Of a DNA stretch of 64,000 nucleotides, positions 40,386 to 49,376 are shown piece by piece. Each line of letters starts with the position of its first letter. The stretch's first letter is position 1. The position numbers and the translations under genes are program-made. The stretch is from Sulfitobacter sp. SK012. Its GTDB lineage: Bacteria > Pseudomonadota > Alphaproteobacteria > Rhodobacterales > Rhodobacteraceae. A model generated the notes under the pieces. That model had not been told where the DNA came from and searched no databases. It was given only the letters and a program-made list of their open reading frames with translations. The stretch spans positions 4,216,001 to 4,280,000 of the forward strand of contig NZ_CP025804.1 in the NCBI RefSeq assembly GCF_003352085.1, given 5' to 3'.

Positions 40386-41009
40386 TCACTGCGCTGCGAC
40401 TCGCGGCGGCTCCGCCCTTTTCTTGGGCCACCTGAGCGCCAACAGCCCCAATATCACCGCCATATAGATGAGCGGTTCAAGTTGAATGCCCTTAACCAGC
40501 CAGATGTAGTGAATGCCCCCAAGCAAAACGGCGAGATAGGTAAGCTTATGTAGCTTCTTCCACGCCCCTGCCCCCAATTTGCGGACCGACATGTTGTTTG
40601 AGGTGATCGCTAGAGGGATCAGCGCTACGAATCCCGCCATTCCTATGGTGATATATGGACGCTTCCAGATATCGCCCCACATCTGCCCCCAGAGCAGGCT
40701 CATATCGAGCACCACCCAAACCAAGAGGTGCAACGCGACATACGTGAAAGCCAACACGCCAACCGTGCGGCGAAATTTGATCAAGTTAAGTCCAAGGAAG
40801 CGCCGGATTGGTGTGATCATCAGCCCGATGATCAAGAGCTGTAACGCTATCTCGCCCAACTCATGTTCAAGCGCCTTGATTGGCTCGCGCCCCAATCCAC
40901 CGGTCTGTGCCAGATACAACAACCACGGTACTGGTAGAAGGCATAGAACATAGACAGCCCATGTCGGCACCTTACGCGCGGTACTGTTTATCAGATCTTT
41001 AAGTGTCAC
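40386..41009 (-). CDS. msrQ: MsrQ, heme membrane subunit of methionine sulfoxide reductase
   Basis: A six-helix b-type heme membrane protein (207 residues) that passes quinol electrons to periplasmic MsrP. Family features are the LGREPIKALEHELGE segment and His residues in several helices, including RRTVGVLAFTYVALHL, WKKLHKLTY and GGIHYIWL. I prefer the GTG at 41009, which has CGGAG 8 nt upstream; an upstream in-frame ATG lacks a ribosome site. It follows a MerF-like gene, and msrP comes before that. Confidence 0.9.
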   Translation of the reverse strand: MTLKDLINSTARKVPTWAVYVLCLLPVPWLLYLAQTGGLGREPIKALEHELGEIALQLLIIGLMITPIRRFLGLNLIKFRRTVGVLAFTYVALHLLVWVVLDMSLLWGQMWGDIWKRPYITIGMAGFVALIPLAITSNNMSVRKLGAGAWKKLHKLTYLAVLLGGIHYIWLVKGIQLEPLIYMAVILGLLALRWPKKRAEPPRVAAQ

Positions 41010-41045
41010 GTTAAAATCTCCGAGCCACGAAGGTCGCATGGACGT

Positions 41046-41270
41046 TCAGACGTTTTTGCTGCGGCCTCGCATCTTCAAGACCCCAACGCACATCACGACC
41101 ATCGACAACACAACAAAGGGGATCAAGACGGCATCTTGGTAAAGAATGCTTAACAACGCAGAGGATCCTGTTGCTGCCAGCAAGAAGGGCAACAGTGGCG
41201 TAAAGCAGCACAATAGACCCAGTAAAGTCCCCGTGGCGCCCGCCCAAGTCAGCGCGCGCCCGGGCGCCAT
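41046..41270 (-). CDS. MerF-like small membrane protein
   Basis: A 74-residue protein with two hydrophobic helices. The first carries the vicinal pair Cys21-Cys22 in GTLLGLLCCFTPLLPFLL, the signature of mercuric transporters of the MerF type. The second Cys pair of classical MerF is not present; only one Cys (VVMCVG) remains there. It begins at TGATG, sharing one base with the msrP stop, and msrQ follows by 36 bp. There is no MerR, MerA or MerP gene near, so it may serve another metal or redox role linked to MsrPQ. Confidence 0.7.
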   Translation of the reverse strand: MAPGRALTWAGATGTLLGLLCCFTPLLPFLLAATGSSALLSILYQDAVLIPFVVLSMVVMCVGVLKMRGRSKNV

Positions 41271-42178
41271 CAAAAGTTAGCCTTGAGATCCATACCAGCA
41301 TAAAGTTCGGCCACGTCTTCTTCGTAGCCATTCAACATCAATGTCGGGATGCGGCCGCTAAAAAGCCCGCCGCCAACTGGACGCTCGGAAGCCTGCGACC
41401 AGCGCGGGTGATCAACTTCAGGGTTCACGTTACTATAGAAGCCATATTCCCGGGCGTTCGACTTGTTCCAGCTGGTGGGTGGTTCAACATCCGTCAGGGT
41501 GATCTTCACAATCGACTTGATCGATTTGAAGCCATACTTCCATGGAACAACCAACCGCAACGGCGCGCCGTTCTGGTTGGGAATGTCTTTGCCGTATATG
41601 CCCGTCGCCATGATGGTAAGCGGATGCACCGCTTCGTCCAGACGCAGACCCTCAACATAAGGCCAATCCAACACCGGGAACCGCACACCCGGCATCTCAT
41701 CAGGACGCAGCGCCGTTTCAAACGCTACATATTTCGCGCTCGATTGAATCCCGGCCATGTCCAGCAGATCGGCCAGTTCAAAGCCGTTCCATGGCACCAC
41801 CATCGACCACGCCTCAACACAACGGAACCGGTAGATGCGTTCTTCGATGGTCATCGCCTTTATGATGTCCTCAAAGGCATATTCGCCCGGCCTGTCGACC
41901 AGACCGTCGATCTGCACCGACCACGGCTTTGTCACCAAACTACCTGCATTCTTTGCAGGGTCATTCTTTCCAGTGCCGAATTCAAAGTAGTTGTTGTATT
42001 CGGTGATGTCCTCGTAACTGCTGGGCTCCAGCTCTTCTGTGGCGGCCTGCGCCTGCCCCATCATCGCAGCAAGGCCAATTCCTGCAGCGGCACCGCCCAT
42101 CAGCTGACGGCGGTTAAAGAAAGACGCCTCATCAGTTACGTCTCGGTCTTTCAGCGTGTTGGTCCAGCGCATAGCCAT
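41270..42178 (-). CDS. msrP: MsrP, periplasmic molybdenum methionine sulfoxide reductase
   Basis: Repairs oxidised methionines in periplasmic proteins. The 302-residue molybdopterin enzyme has a Tat signal (RRQLMGG, Arg23-Arg24) and the molybdenum-ligating Cys120 in YRFRCVEAW. The [16 protein letters not shown] and [19 protein letters not shown] segments are typical. GGGAGG precedes the ATG. The operon is msrP, the MerF-like gene, then msrQ. Confidence 0.94.
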   Translation of the reverse strand: MAMRWTNTLKDRDVTDEASFFNRRQLMGGAAAGIGLAAMMGQAQAATEELEPSSYEDITEYNNYFEFGTGKNDPAKNAGSLVTKPWSVQIDGLVDRPGEYAFEDIIKAMTIEERIYRFRCVEAWSMVVPWNGFELADLLDMAGIQSSAKYVAFETALRPDEMPGVRFPVLDWPYVEGLRLDEAVHPLTIMATGIYGKDIPNQNGAPLRLVVPWKYGFKSIKSIVKITLTDVEPPTSWNKSNAREYGFYSNVNPEVDHPRWSQASERPVGGGLFSGRIPTLMLNGYEEDVAELYAGMDLKANF

Positions 42179-42430
42179 ATTCCGGCCTCCCTTTTACATC
42201 TCTTACTGTAGATAGGTCTCTAAAACGCAGGCACCAAATTCTTTCGACATCATTACAGCATCCACACCGGATTGTCAGAATCGCTACTTCCGCACGAAAT
42301 TCAGCCCGACATCGCCCTATTGCCGCCCCATTCCCGCACCAGTTCCCGGTTAATCGTTGATGGTCGTTAACCTTATGCGCATGTCGCGCAGCAGGGTCAC
42401 TCGGCCAGAATATTTGACAGGAGGCACCGA

Positions 42431-43540
42431 ATGGCGACCTTTACAGAGACATTTGACAACCCATTCAACGTTGCACTTGGTGACAACATCCTTGGTGCTC
42501 TTGGTGGTGCGGATCCGACTGACACGCATAGTGCCGACCTTTTGGCCAATATGACCTACACATTTATGCTCCGGTACAATGCCGATGACGGTCCCCTGTC
42601 GCTTGAGGCGCTCAGCGCACGCGACAGTTTTGTAGTTACTGGCGATCTGTCGAGCACGGGCATTCAGACGCTCGAACTTTCGTTCACAGCTTCGCAGACC
42701 ACAAACTACCAGTTTCTACTCAGTTCCGCAAACGCCGCGACGCAAAACTATGACCTGCGTTTTGTCGAAGCACGCGCTCCCGAAGGAACCTCAAGCGATG
42801 ACCGTCTCTTTGGAACTGAACTCGCCGATACGATTGATCTGGGCGACGGCGACGACTATTTTGCGGGTTGGGACGGTGACGACAACGTGCTTGGTGGGCA
42901 AGGGCGCGATCGGATCTTGGGTGGCAATGGCGATGACACCATCGATGCCGGTGCAGATAACGACTACGTCGTTGGCGGGGCGGGTAACGATTCCATCAAA
43001 GCTGGCCAGGGCAAAGACCGGATCGACGGCGGCGACGGTGACGATTGGATCTGGGGCGGCTCAGGCAACAACATGGTCAATGCTGGCAGCGGCGACGATA
43101 CTGTCCTTGGCGGCCGTAACAATGACCGCTTGTTCGGCAACTCGGGCGATGACGCACTTTATGGTTTCGCTGGCAATGACATCGTCTATGGCCATGCGGG
43201 CAACGATAATATCCTTGCCGCTGACGGTTCTGATAAGATATCTGGCGGTAGCGGCGACGACACAATCCTCAGTGGCGGTGGCGACGATACAATCTGGGGC
43301 GGCTCCGGAGCGGATCGCTTTATCTTTGAAGATGGCATGGACGAGGACATGATCGGTGATTTCGAAGATGGCATCGATATTATGGATTTCTCGCGCTATG
43401 ACGACATCAACAGCCTTACAGATTTGACGGTCATCCAAAACGGCGCACATACGAGCGTCGCCTATAGCGTCGACTACCACATCACCCTGCGCAACTTTGA
43501 TGCGACATTGATCGACGAAAACGACTTTATCTTCATCTGA
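42431..43540 (+). CDS. RTX calcium-binding repeat protein
   Basis: A 369-residue secreted-type protein. After an N-terminal beta-rich region (about residues 1-120), glycine-aspartate nonapeptides (GGxGxDxUx) repeat from about 121 to 300, binding Ca2+ after export. The C-terminal part (about 300-369) resembles a type I secretion signal region (FEDGIDIMDFS..., ENDFIFI). No ABC-membrane fusion-TolC set is in the window. AGGAGG precedes the ATG. The function is unknown; adhesion or surface binding is possible. Confidence 0.85.
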   Translation: MATFTETFDNPFNVALGDNILGALGGADPTDTHSADLLANMTYTFMLRYNADDGPLSLEALSARDSFVVTGDLSSTGIQTLELSFTASQTTNYQFLLSSANAATQNYDLRFVEARAPEGTSSDDRLFGTELADTIDLGDGDDYFAGWDGDDNVLGGQGRDRILGGNGDDTIDAGADNDYVVGGAGNDSIKAGQGKDRIDGGDGDDWIWGGSGNNMVNAGSGDDTVLGGRNNDRLFGNSGDDALYGFAGNDIVYGHAGNDNILAADGSDKISGGSGDDTILSGGGDDTIWGGSGADRFIFEDGMDEDMIGDFEDGIDIMDFSRYDDINSLTDLTVIQNGAHTSVAYSVDYHITLRNFDATLIDENDFIFI

Positions 43541-43570
43541 TCCCACACATGGTGAAGACAGCGGAGAAGG

Positions 43571-43592
43571 CCGGGCACTGTCCCGGTCTTTT
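43571..43592 (+). terminator. Terminator after the RTX gene
   Basis: CCGGG (43571-43575) and CCCGG (43582-43586) flank a 6-nt loop, followed by TCTTTTTT. Confidence 0.75.
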
Positions 43593-43809
43593 TTGCATGT
43601 AATTCGGGAGCCACTTGGCCCCTCTGATGCCTGAGCGCGAAACTGCCATTTCACAAAAGTGTCATTCGAAATCAAAAACCACGCTGGCTTAGGTCGCGCC
43701 GGGGTCAAATCAAGAAGTTTATGTACAGTTTTACGCTGAACCAGTTGGGCCCCTGAGGCGTATCCCTTTCAATGCCAACACCGGCATGGACAAATCTTGG
43801 GAGATCCAA

Positions 43810-44286
43810 ATGTTTCGTACCACAGCTCTTGCCCTCGCAACTGCAACCCTGATGAGCGGTGCTGCCTTCGCGGACGGCCACGCCAAAGATATCGTCGACA
43901 CCGCCGCTGACGCAGGCTCATTCACCACACTGCTTGCTGCCGCGACAGCCGCTGGTCTGGTAGAGACCCTCAAGAGCGACGGGCCCTTCACCGTCTTCGC
44001 CCCGACAGATGAGGCCTTTGCAGCCCTTCCAGAAGGCACAGTCGAAACCCTGCTGCTGCCCGAAAACAAAGATATGCTGGTGGGCATACTGACCTACCAC
44101 GTAGTGGCCGGCAAAGTAATGTCGACCGACCTTACCGACAACATGGAAGCCACAACCGTGCAGGGCACTACCTTGATGATCGATCTGGATAACGGCGTGA
44201 TGGTGGATGATGCCACCGTAACAACGGCAGATGTCGAGGCGACAAACGGTGTCATCCACATCATCGACAAAGTGATCATGCCCTAA
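43810..44286 (+). CDS. Fasciclin-domain (FAS1) secreted protein
   Basis: A 158-residue exported protein. It has a signal peptide (about residues 1-21, ending AAFA) and one FAS1 domain with the [14 protein letters not shown] motif near 60-73 and the [12 protein letters not shown] motif near 95-106. GGGAG precedes the ATG at 43810. FAS1 proteins promote adhesion or bind other surface molecules. A strong terminator follows. Confidence 0.9.
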   Translation: MFRTTALALATATLMSGAAFADGHAKDIVDTAADAGSFTTLLAAATAAGLVETLKSDGPFTVFAPTDEAFAALPEGTVETLLLPENKDMLVGILTYHVVAGKVMSTDLTDNMEATTVQGTTLMIDLDNGVMVDDATVTTADVEATNGVIHIIDKVIMP

Positions 44287-44312
44287 GTTGGAAGGCCCCA
44301 ACATAAAGTAGG

Positions 44313-44349
44313 AAAAGGCCCGCCGGAGTGATCCGGCGGGCCTTTTTTA
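44313..44349. terminator. Bidirectional terminator between the FAS1 gene and clpB
   Basis: AAGGCCCGCCGGA (44315-44327) pairs with TCCGGCGGGCCTT (44332-44344) around GTGA, with T-rich tails on both strands. It ends both convergent genes. Confidence 0.85.
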
Positions 44350-44369
44350 AAACATGTATAAAGTGCGTC

Positions 44370-46985
44370 TTAGTGAACCGTCGCGTCGTCCGGCTTGGGC
44401 CTATTGCTAGGCAACACACGATCCCCGATCAGCAATCCATCCACACCCACCGTTATTGGCAAGGTATCCCCATCATGGACATCCCCGGCCAACAGCATTT
44501 CGGCCAATGGATTCTGCAACGCACGCTGGATCACCCGTTTCAATGGGCGCGCCCCGAACACCGGATCATAGCCTTCGTCGGCCAACCACTTCTTGGCACC
44601 ATCATCAAGTTCAAGGGTGATCTTGCGACCAGCCAATCGCTTGAGCAACCGCGCCATCTGTATGTCTACGATCCCGTCCATATTATCGCGGCTCAACCGG
44701 TCAAATATGATGGTTTCGTCCAGCCGGTTCAGAAATTCTGGCCGGAAATGCGCACGTACCGCATCCATCACATCCCGTTGTGCCTGCGCCATGTCGCCGC
44801 CTTCGGGCAGTTGGCTCAGCGCCTGGGCCCCAAGGTTGGACGTCAAGATAATGAGCGTCTGCTTGAAATCGACAGTGCGGCCCTGACTATCGGTCAGAAC
44901 ACCATCATCGAGCACCTGCAACAGAACGTTGAACACATCCGGGTGCGCCTTTTCCACCTCATCAAACAACACAACCTGATAAGGTCTGCGCCGCACAGCT
45001 TCGGTTAGCACACCACCCTCATCATACCCGACATAGCCCGGAGGTGCCCCGATCAGACGGCTAACACTGTGTTTCTCCATGTACTCAGACATGTCGATAC
45101 GCACCATCGCGTTGTCGTCGTCAAAGAGGAACTCAGCCACGGCTTTGGTCAGCTCGGTTTTACCCACGCCGGTTGGTCCCAAGAACAGGAACGATCCCAA
45201 AGGACGGTTCTCGTCATTCAGTCCTGCGCGTGCACGGCGCACAGCATCTGACAAGGCCTTCACAGCTTTCGACTGGCCAATCACCCGACCATGCAGCTGA
45301 TCTTCCATCTGAAGCAGTTTGTCGCGCTCACCTTCCAGCATTTTGCCCGCCGGAATGCCTGTCCAACGTTCAACAACCGATGCAATCTGATCTGGGCGAA
45401 CGGCCTCTTCGACCATCATGCCTTCTTCACGGCTTTCGGCGTCAGACAGTTCTTTTTCCAACTGCGGGATCACGCCATAAGACAACTCACCGGCCTTGGC
45501 CAAATTGCCTTCACGTTTGGCGATCTCCAACTCGGCGCGGGCATGATCCAGCTTTTCTTTGATGTCGCGCGCACCGGCCAGCTTGTCGCGCTCTGCCTGC
45601 CACGCAGCCGTCATCTCGGAACTGCGCTCTTGCAGGTTGGCTAAGTCTTCTTGAAGTGTCGCCAACCGATCTTTGGACGCCGCATCATCTTCGGCTTTCA
45701 GCGCCTCTTCTTCGATCTGCATTTGCAGAACCTGGCGGTCCAGCGCATCCAACTCTTCTGGCTTACTGTCAACTTCCATGCGCAACCGGCTCGCCGCCTC
45801 GTCCATCAAATCGATGGCTTTGTCCGGCAGAAACCGGTCGGTGATATACCGATGGCTCAGCGTCGCTGCCGCAACCAATGCACTATCGGAAATGCGAACA
45901 CCGTGGTGGACCTCATATTTTTCCTTAATCCCGCGCAAGATGCTCACAGTATCTTCCACCGTCGGCTCAAGGACCATCACAGGCTGGAACCGACGCGCCA
46001 ATGCCGCGTCTTTTTCAACATATTTGCGATATTCATCGAGGGTCGTGGCCCCCACGCAGTGCAATTCGCCCCGCGCAAGCGCCGGCTTGATCAAGTTGGC
46101 CGCGTCCATCGCGCCGTCTGCTTTGCCCGCGCCAACAAGCGTGTGCATCTCATCGATGAACAAGATTACCTCACCAGCCGCCTCTGTCACCTCGGTCAGA
46201 ACGGCCTTGAGCCGCTCCTCAAACTCACCGCGGTACTTTGCACCTGCGATCAACGCGCCCATATCCAGTGCCAACAAGCGTTTGTTGCGCAGGCTTTCGG
46301 GCACATCACCGTTGATGATACGCAGGGCCAACCCTTCGGCAATTGCGGTTTTACCTACGCCCGGCTCCCCGATCAGAACCGGGTTGTTCTTTGTGCGCCG
46401 GCTCAACACCTGCATCGCGCGGCGAATTTCTTCGTCACGGCCGATGATTGGGTCGATTTTACCGGCTTCGGCGCGCTCGGTCAGATCCTGCGCGTATTTC
46501 TTCAAAGCGTCATAGCCATCTTCGGCACTGGCACTGTCGGCCGTACGTCCCTTACGAACGTCGTTAATTGCACCGTTCAGGCCCTGCGCTGTGACATTGC
46601 CCGCATCTAGCGCCACTTTGGCCCCAGATTTAACCATGCACAGTGCCATCAGAACACGCTCAACTGGCACAAAGCTGTCCCCAGCCTTTTTCGCCAACGC
46701 TTCTGCCTCAGCTAAAACCTTTGCCGTAGTACCATCCAGATAAACCTGTGCGGCGTCGCCTGTAACCTTGGGCATCTTTGCCAACGCCAATTCCAGCGTT
46801 TCAACCACGCGTGCAGGCTGCCCGCCTGAGGCGGAAATCAAGTTGCTTGCTAGCCCTTGATCGTCGTCCATCAATGCTTTGAGGATGTGCTCTGGTGTCA
46901 GCCGCTGATGGCTGTCTCGTGCTGCGATTGTTTGGGCCGCTTGTACAAAGCCGCGCGACCGCTCCGTGAACTTGCTTAGGTCCAT
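44370..46985 (-). CDS. clpB: ATP-dependent chaperone ClpB
   Basis: Disaggregates heat-damaged proteins together with DnaK. The 871-residue AAA+ protein has an N-terminal Clp-N domain, the first Walker [10 protein letters not shown] near residue 204 and Walker [12 protein letters not shown], the long M-domain coiled coil (about 400-525), the second Walker [10 protein letters not shown] near 604 and Walker [12 protein letters not shown]. The ATG at 46985 has GGAGAG upstream; a longer frame adds residues outside the family. It is one of the best matches in the window. Confidence 0.96.
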   Translation of the reverse strand: MDLSKFTERSRGFVQAAQTIAARDSHQRLTPEHILKALMDDDQGLASNLISASGGQPARVVETLELALAKMPKVTGDAAQVYLDGTTAKVLAEAEALAKKAGDSFVPVERVLMALCMVKSGAKVALDAGNVTAQGLNGAINDVRKGRTADSASAEDGYDALKKYAQDLTERAEAGKIDPIIGRDEEIRRAMQVLSRRTKNNPVLIGEPGVGKTAIAEGLALRIINGDVPESLRNKRLLALDMGALIAGAKYRGEFEERLKAVLTEVTEAAGEVILFIDEMHTLVGAGKADGAMDAANLIKPALARGELHCVGATTLDEYRKYVEKDAALARRFQPVMVLEPTVEDTVSILRGIKEKYEVHHGVRISDSALVAAATLSHRYITDRFLPDKAIDLMDEAASRLRMEVDSKPEELDALDRQVLQMQIEEEALKAEDDAASKDRLATLQEDLANLQERSSEMTAAWQAERDKLAGARDIKEKLDHARAELEIAKREGNLAKAGELSYGVIPQLEKELSDAESREEGMMVEEAVRPDQIASVVERWTGIPAGKMLEGERDKLLQMEDQLHGRVIGQSKAVKALSDAVRRARAGLNDENRPLGSFLFLGPTGVGKTELTKAVAEFLFDDDNAMVRIDMSEYMEKHSVSRLIGAPPGYVGYDEGGVLTEAVRRRPYQVVLFDEVEKAHPDVFNVLLQVLDDGVLTDSQGRTVDFKQTLIILTSNLGAQALSQLPEGGDMAQAQRDVMDAVRAHFRPEFLNRLDETIIFDRLSRDNMDGIVDIQMARLLKRLAGRKITLELDDGAKKWLADEGYDPVFGARPLKRVIQRALQNPLAEMLLAGDVHDGDTLPITVGVDGLLIGDRVLPSNRPKPDDATVH

Positions 46986-47379
46986 GGTTCTCTCCTTTTC
47001 TCTATAAGCGCCCGACCTTTGTGCACCCGCGATTGCAGCGTGCAGCATTGCCAAGCCTTGATCTTTATTTGGGGTGTGTTGGGCACCGTATCAAGAGGGG
47101 CATGACCTTAAGAGACCCCTCTCCGCACCGTCTTTCTGATGGGTCTGCCGTAACATGCAGATGCTATTCGGCGTCTAAACACGTCGAATTTACTGACTAT
47201 TTCTCAAAAACCTTAAGAATTTTTTTCTTGGTATCCCACTGAATTTAAAAGAACTCTAAAGAACTACGCGTCAATATCAGCCGTATGTGAAATCAAAAAA
47301 CACCTTCGCACGTTGGAAAATCAGGGGACAATACCCAAATCCAGATTAGAGCAGTCAACAACAACCCATGAGGGTGAAC
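46986..47379. other. Intergenic stretch between clpB and the next gene
   Basis: It contains the clpB heat-shock promoter and otherwise nothing I can support. Confidence 0.5.
47067..47095 (-). promoter_or_regulatory. Heat-shock (sigma-32-type) promoter of clpB
   Basis: On the minus strand CTTGATA (47095-47089) and CCCCAAAT (47074-47067) are separated by 14 bp, close to the RpoH consensus CTTGAAA-N13-17-CCCCATNT. The transcript start would be about 75 bp before the clpB ATG. Confidence 0.65.
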
Positions 47380-47694
47380 ATGTTTATTCAACCAATTCAG
47401 CTTTGCGATGTTGTCTACAACGCCGCGACACAGTCCTTTGAAGGAACCGTTATCATCCGCGATGGCGGCGTGACGCGCAAATATGCATGCGGCATTGATG
47501 CCCCAATCACCACATCCTTTGAAGATGCAGCCGAGGGCCTCGCAACCCAAGCGCAGCGCCTTCATCTAAATGGTGGCGGCATTTTCTCCGATTTCGCACC
47601 CCAGCATCCAGCACCCCGCGCTGGTCGGGCCAAATTCGAACCTTTTGAGTGGCTTCAGCAGATCGCGCGCCTGCCCGGTCGAAACGCCGCCTGA
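47380..47694 (+). CDS. Hypothetical protein
   Basis: A 104-residue frame starting MFIQPIQLCDVVYN, with a GAGGGTG upstream. The first 65 residues read as beta-rich with a VIIRDGGVTRKYACGIDAP segment, and the end is basic. No family recognised. It lies alone between clpB (divergent) and pyrF. Confidence 0.55.
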   Translation: MFIQPIQLCDVVYNAATQSFEGTVIIRDGGVTRKYACGIDAPITTSFEDAAEGLATQAQRLHLNGGGIFSDFAPQHPAPRAGRAKFEPFEWLQQIARLPGRNAA

Positions 47695-48034
47695 TACAAC
47701 CAGCACATCCGGTACTTGCAGTTAAGTAAGCAGGCCCGATTGGCCCAGCTTACGGTTTCGGAAGTCGATGGTCCTTACATTGGCGATCTCGAAACCTGCC
47801 CGGAGTTGTGCGAAACGACCCTTTGAGGGCGCAAAGAACAAATAAGTTGGTCATAGATATCTAGCACGAAGGTGCCGGCTCCAAACTCCTTAAACCCATA
47901 ACGCAATTTGCGCGCCCCGGCCCAAGCCTTGCGAGAACGTGTTCTCTATCGCTCCACACGGGCCATTTCAGCATGGACTTGGCCCCCTGCCCTCCGTAAA
48001 CCAAGGCCGTTTACCCCTGTGCCGGAGCGCCCCC
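47695..48034. other. Intergenic stretch upstream of pyrF
   Basis: No gene or clear signal was seen; some base patterns are coding-like but stop codons interrupt every frame. Confidence 0.35.
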
Positions 48035-48730
48035 ATGACTGATGACCGCCTGATCGTTGCCCTTGATGTACCAAACGCCGTGATGGGGCTAGAGCTTGCC
48101 GAACGGCTCGGTGATACAGTCAGCTTTTACAAAATTGGCCTTGGTATGCTCACTGGAGGCGGGCTGGCGCTCGCCAACGAGCTGAAGCAGGAACACGGCA
48201 AACGTATTTTTCTGGATATGAAGCTCTTTGATATTGGTGCTACTGTTGAGGCTGCCGTGCGTGGACTGGCGCAATTCGATCTAGATTTTCTGACCGTACA
48301 TGGTGATCCGCATGTTATCCGCGCCGCCAAGGAAGGCGCTGCAGGCACATCACTCAAGATCCTTGGCGTTACGATCCTGACATCGCTGGACCGGGCCGAT
48401 CTGGATGATGCGTTGATCCAGCCCGGCGATATCTCTGATCTGGTTGTGACCCGCGCTGCCCGTGCGTTTGAGGCTGGAGCCGACGGCGTCATCGCATCGC
48501 CCCAAGAGGCAGCACTCATCCGTGCATTGCCCGAAGCCAATGGCCGCTTAATTGTGACCCCGGGGGTACGCCCCGCGGGAGCCGATTTGGGAGATCAAAA
48601 ACGTGTAGCGACCCCAGCACGAGCGATTTCAAATGGTGCGGATCACGTGGTTGTTGGCCGTCCAATTTGGCAGGCGGCAGATCCAGCGGCAGCCGCAAGA
48701 GCTATTCTCTTAGAGATAGCGAACACCTAA
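48035..48730 (+). CDS. pyrF: Orotidine 5'-phosphate decarboxylase
   Basis: Makes UMP from OMP, the last step of UMP synthesis. The 231-residue protein has the catalytic DxKxxD motif at 61-66 (DMKLFD). The start region is LIVALDVP, the phosphate-contact strand IVTPGVRP is near residue 180, and GADHVVVGRPI is at about 204-214. GGAG lies upstream of the ATG at 48035; an upstream frame extension is not family-like. Confidence 0.95.
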   Translation: MTDDRLIVALDVPNAVMGLELAERLGDTVSFYKIGLGMLTGGGLALANELKQEHGKRIFLDMKLFDIGATVEAAVRGLAQFDLDFLTVHGDPHVIRAAKEGAAGTSLKILGVTILTSLDRADLDDALIQPGDISDLVVTRAARAFEAGADGVIASPQEAALIRALPEANGRLIVTPGVRPAGADLGDQKRVATPARAISNGADHVVVGRPIWQAADPAAAARAILLEIANT

Positions 48731-48878
48731 TATTAAACCTACGCGTGTGCTAAATTCACAACAAACATGCATTTACCGCTTGGTCAGGAATTCCTGACTA
48801 GGTCAAAAACCCACAATATGGTAGATGATAGATGGTGATACTCCCCGACGAACTGGATCTTCCTGATGTTCGTCACCT

Positions 48879-48907
48879 CCCCCCGCTACCATCAGCGGGG
48901 GGCTTTT
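48879..48907. terminator. Hairpin between pyrF and the NUDIX gene
   Basis: CCCCCCGC (48879-48886) pairs with GCGGGGGG (48895-48902) around an 8-nt loop. The tail CTTTTA is short. It lies just past the NUDIX stop and probably ends transcription from both sides. Confidence 0.6.
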
Positions 48908-48910
48908 ATG

Positions 48911-49318
48911 TCACCCATCCCGTTCACCTATCCAAACCTTTAGGCGGTCCTGAAACGCCGGAACTGCCTTGGGGTGCGCCAGAAACTCCTGTTCGCTCAT
49001 CAGCATCCAGCGTTGGCCTTCATCACCAAACTGCACGTTTTTCGACATATCAGCTGGCTGTTTCGCCACAAAGAACCATTTGGCACATCCTGCTTCTTCA
49101 AAGGCGCGCTGCCAGATCACGGACGCCTTGGGCACGTTCAACCCCAGTTCTTCGTGACACTCGCGCAGGGCACAAGCGATAGGCGTTTCATTGCCCTCGC
49201 GCCCCCCGCCCGGCAGATCCCAATAGCCCGCAAAGGGCAGCCCCGGCTTTTCATCGCGCAAGATCACCGCCAGCTGGTCACCAAGATACAGCGCAAGTTT
49301 TGCCCCATAGAATTCCAT
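48911..49318 (-). CDS. NUDIX hydrolase
   Basis: A 135-residue pyrophosphohydrolase with the intact Nudix box from Gly37 to Gly59 (REGNET...LRECHEELG, with the metal-binding REx2EE). It may clean oxidised nucleotides or other nucleoside diphosphate derivatives. I chose the second ATG (49318) because AGGAGG lies 6 nt upstream; the first ATG directly touches that site. It is divergent from dinB, 58 bp away, so a shared damage-response control is possible. Confidence 0.88.
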   Translation of the reverse strand: MEFYGAKLALYLGDQLAVILRDEKPGLPFAGYWDLPGGGREGNETPIACALRECHEELGLNVPKASVIWQRAFEEAGCAKWFFVAKQPADMSKNVQFGDEGQRWMLMSEQEFLAHPKAVPAFQDRLKVWIGERDG

Positions 49319-49376
49319 GTTCATCCTCCTGGCTCCGGTTTATATCTGGTGCATCCAACCTCAGGCCGCAATCCCC

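Noticed and set aside
42840..43320. Repeat array in the RTX gene considered as a CRISPR-like array
   Set aside because: The repeats are degenerate, in frame, and encode GGxGxD nonapeptides; there are no spacers.
45651..46610. Long plus-strand frames opposite clpB
   Set aside because: Shadows of the clpB coding strand; no ribosome sites or families.
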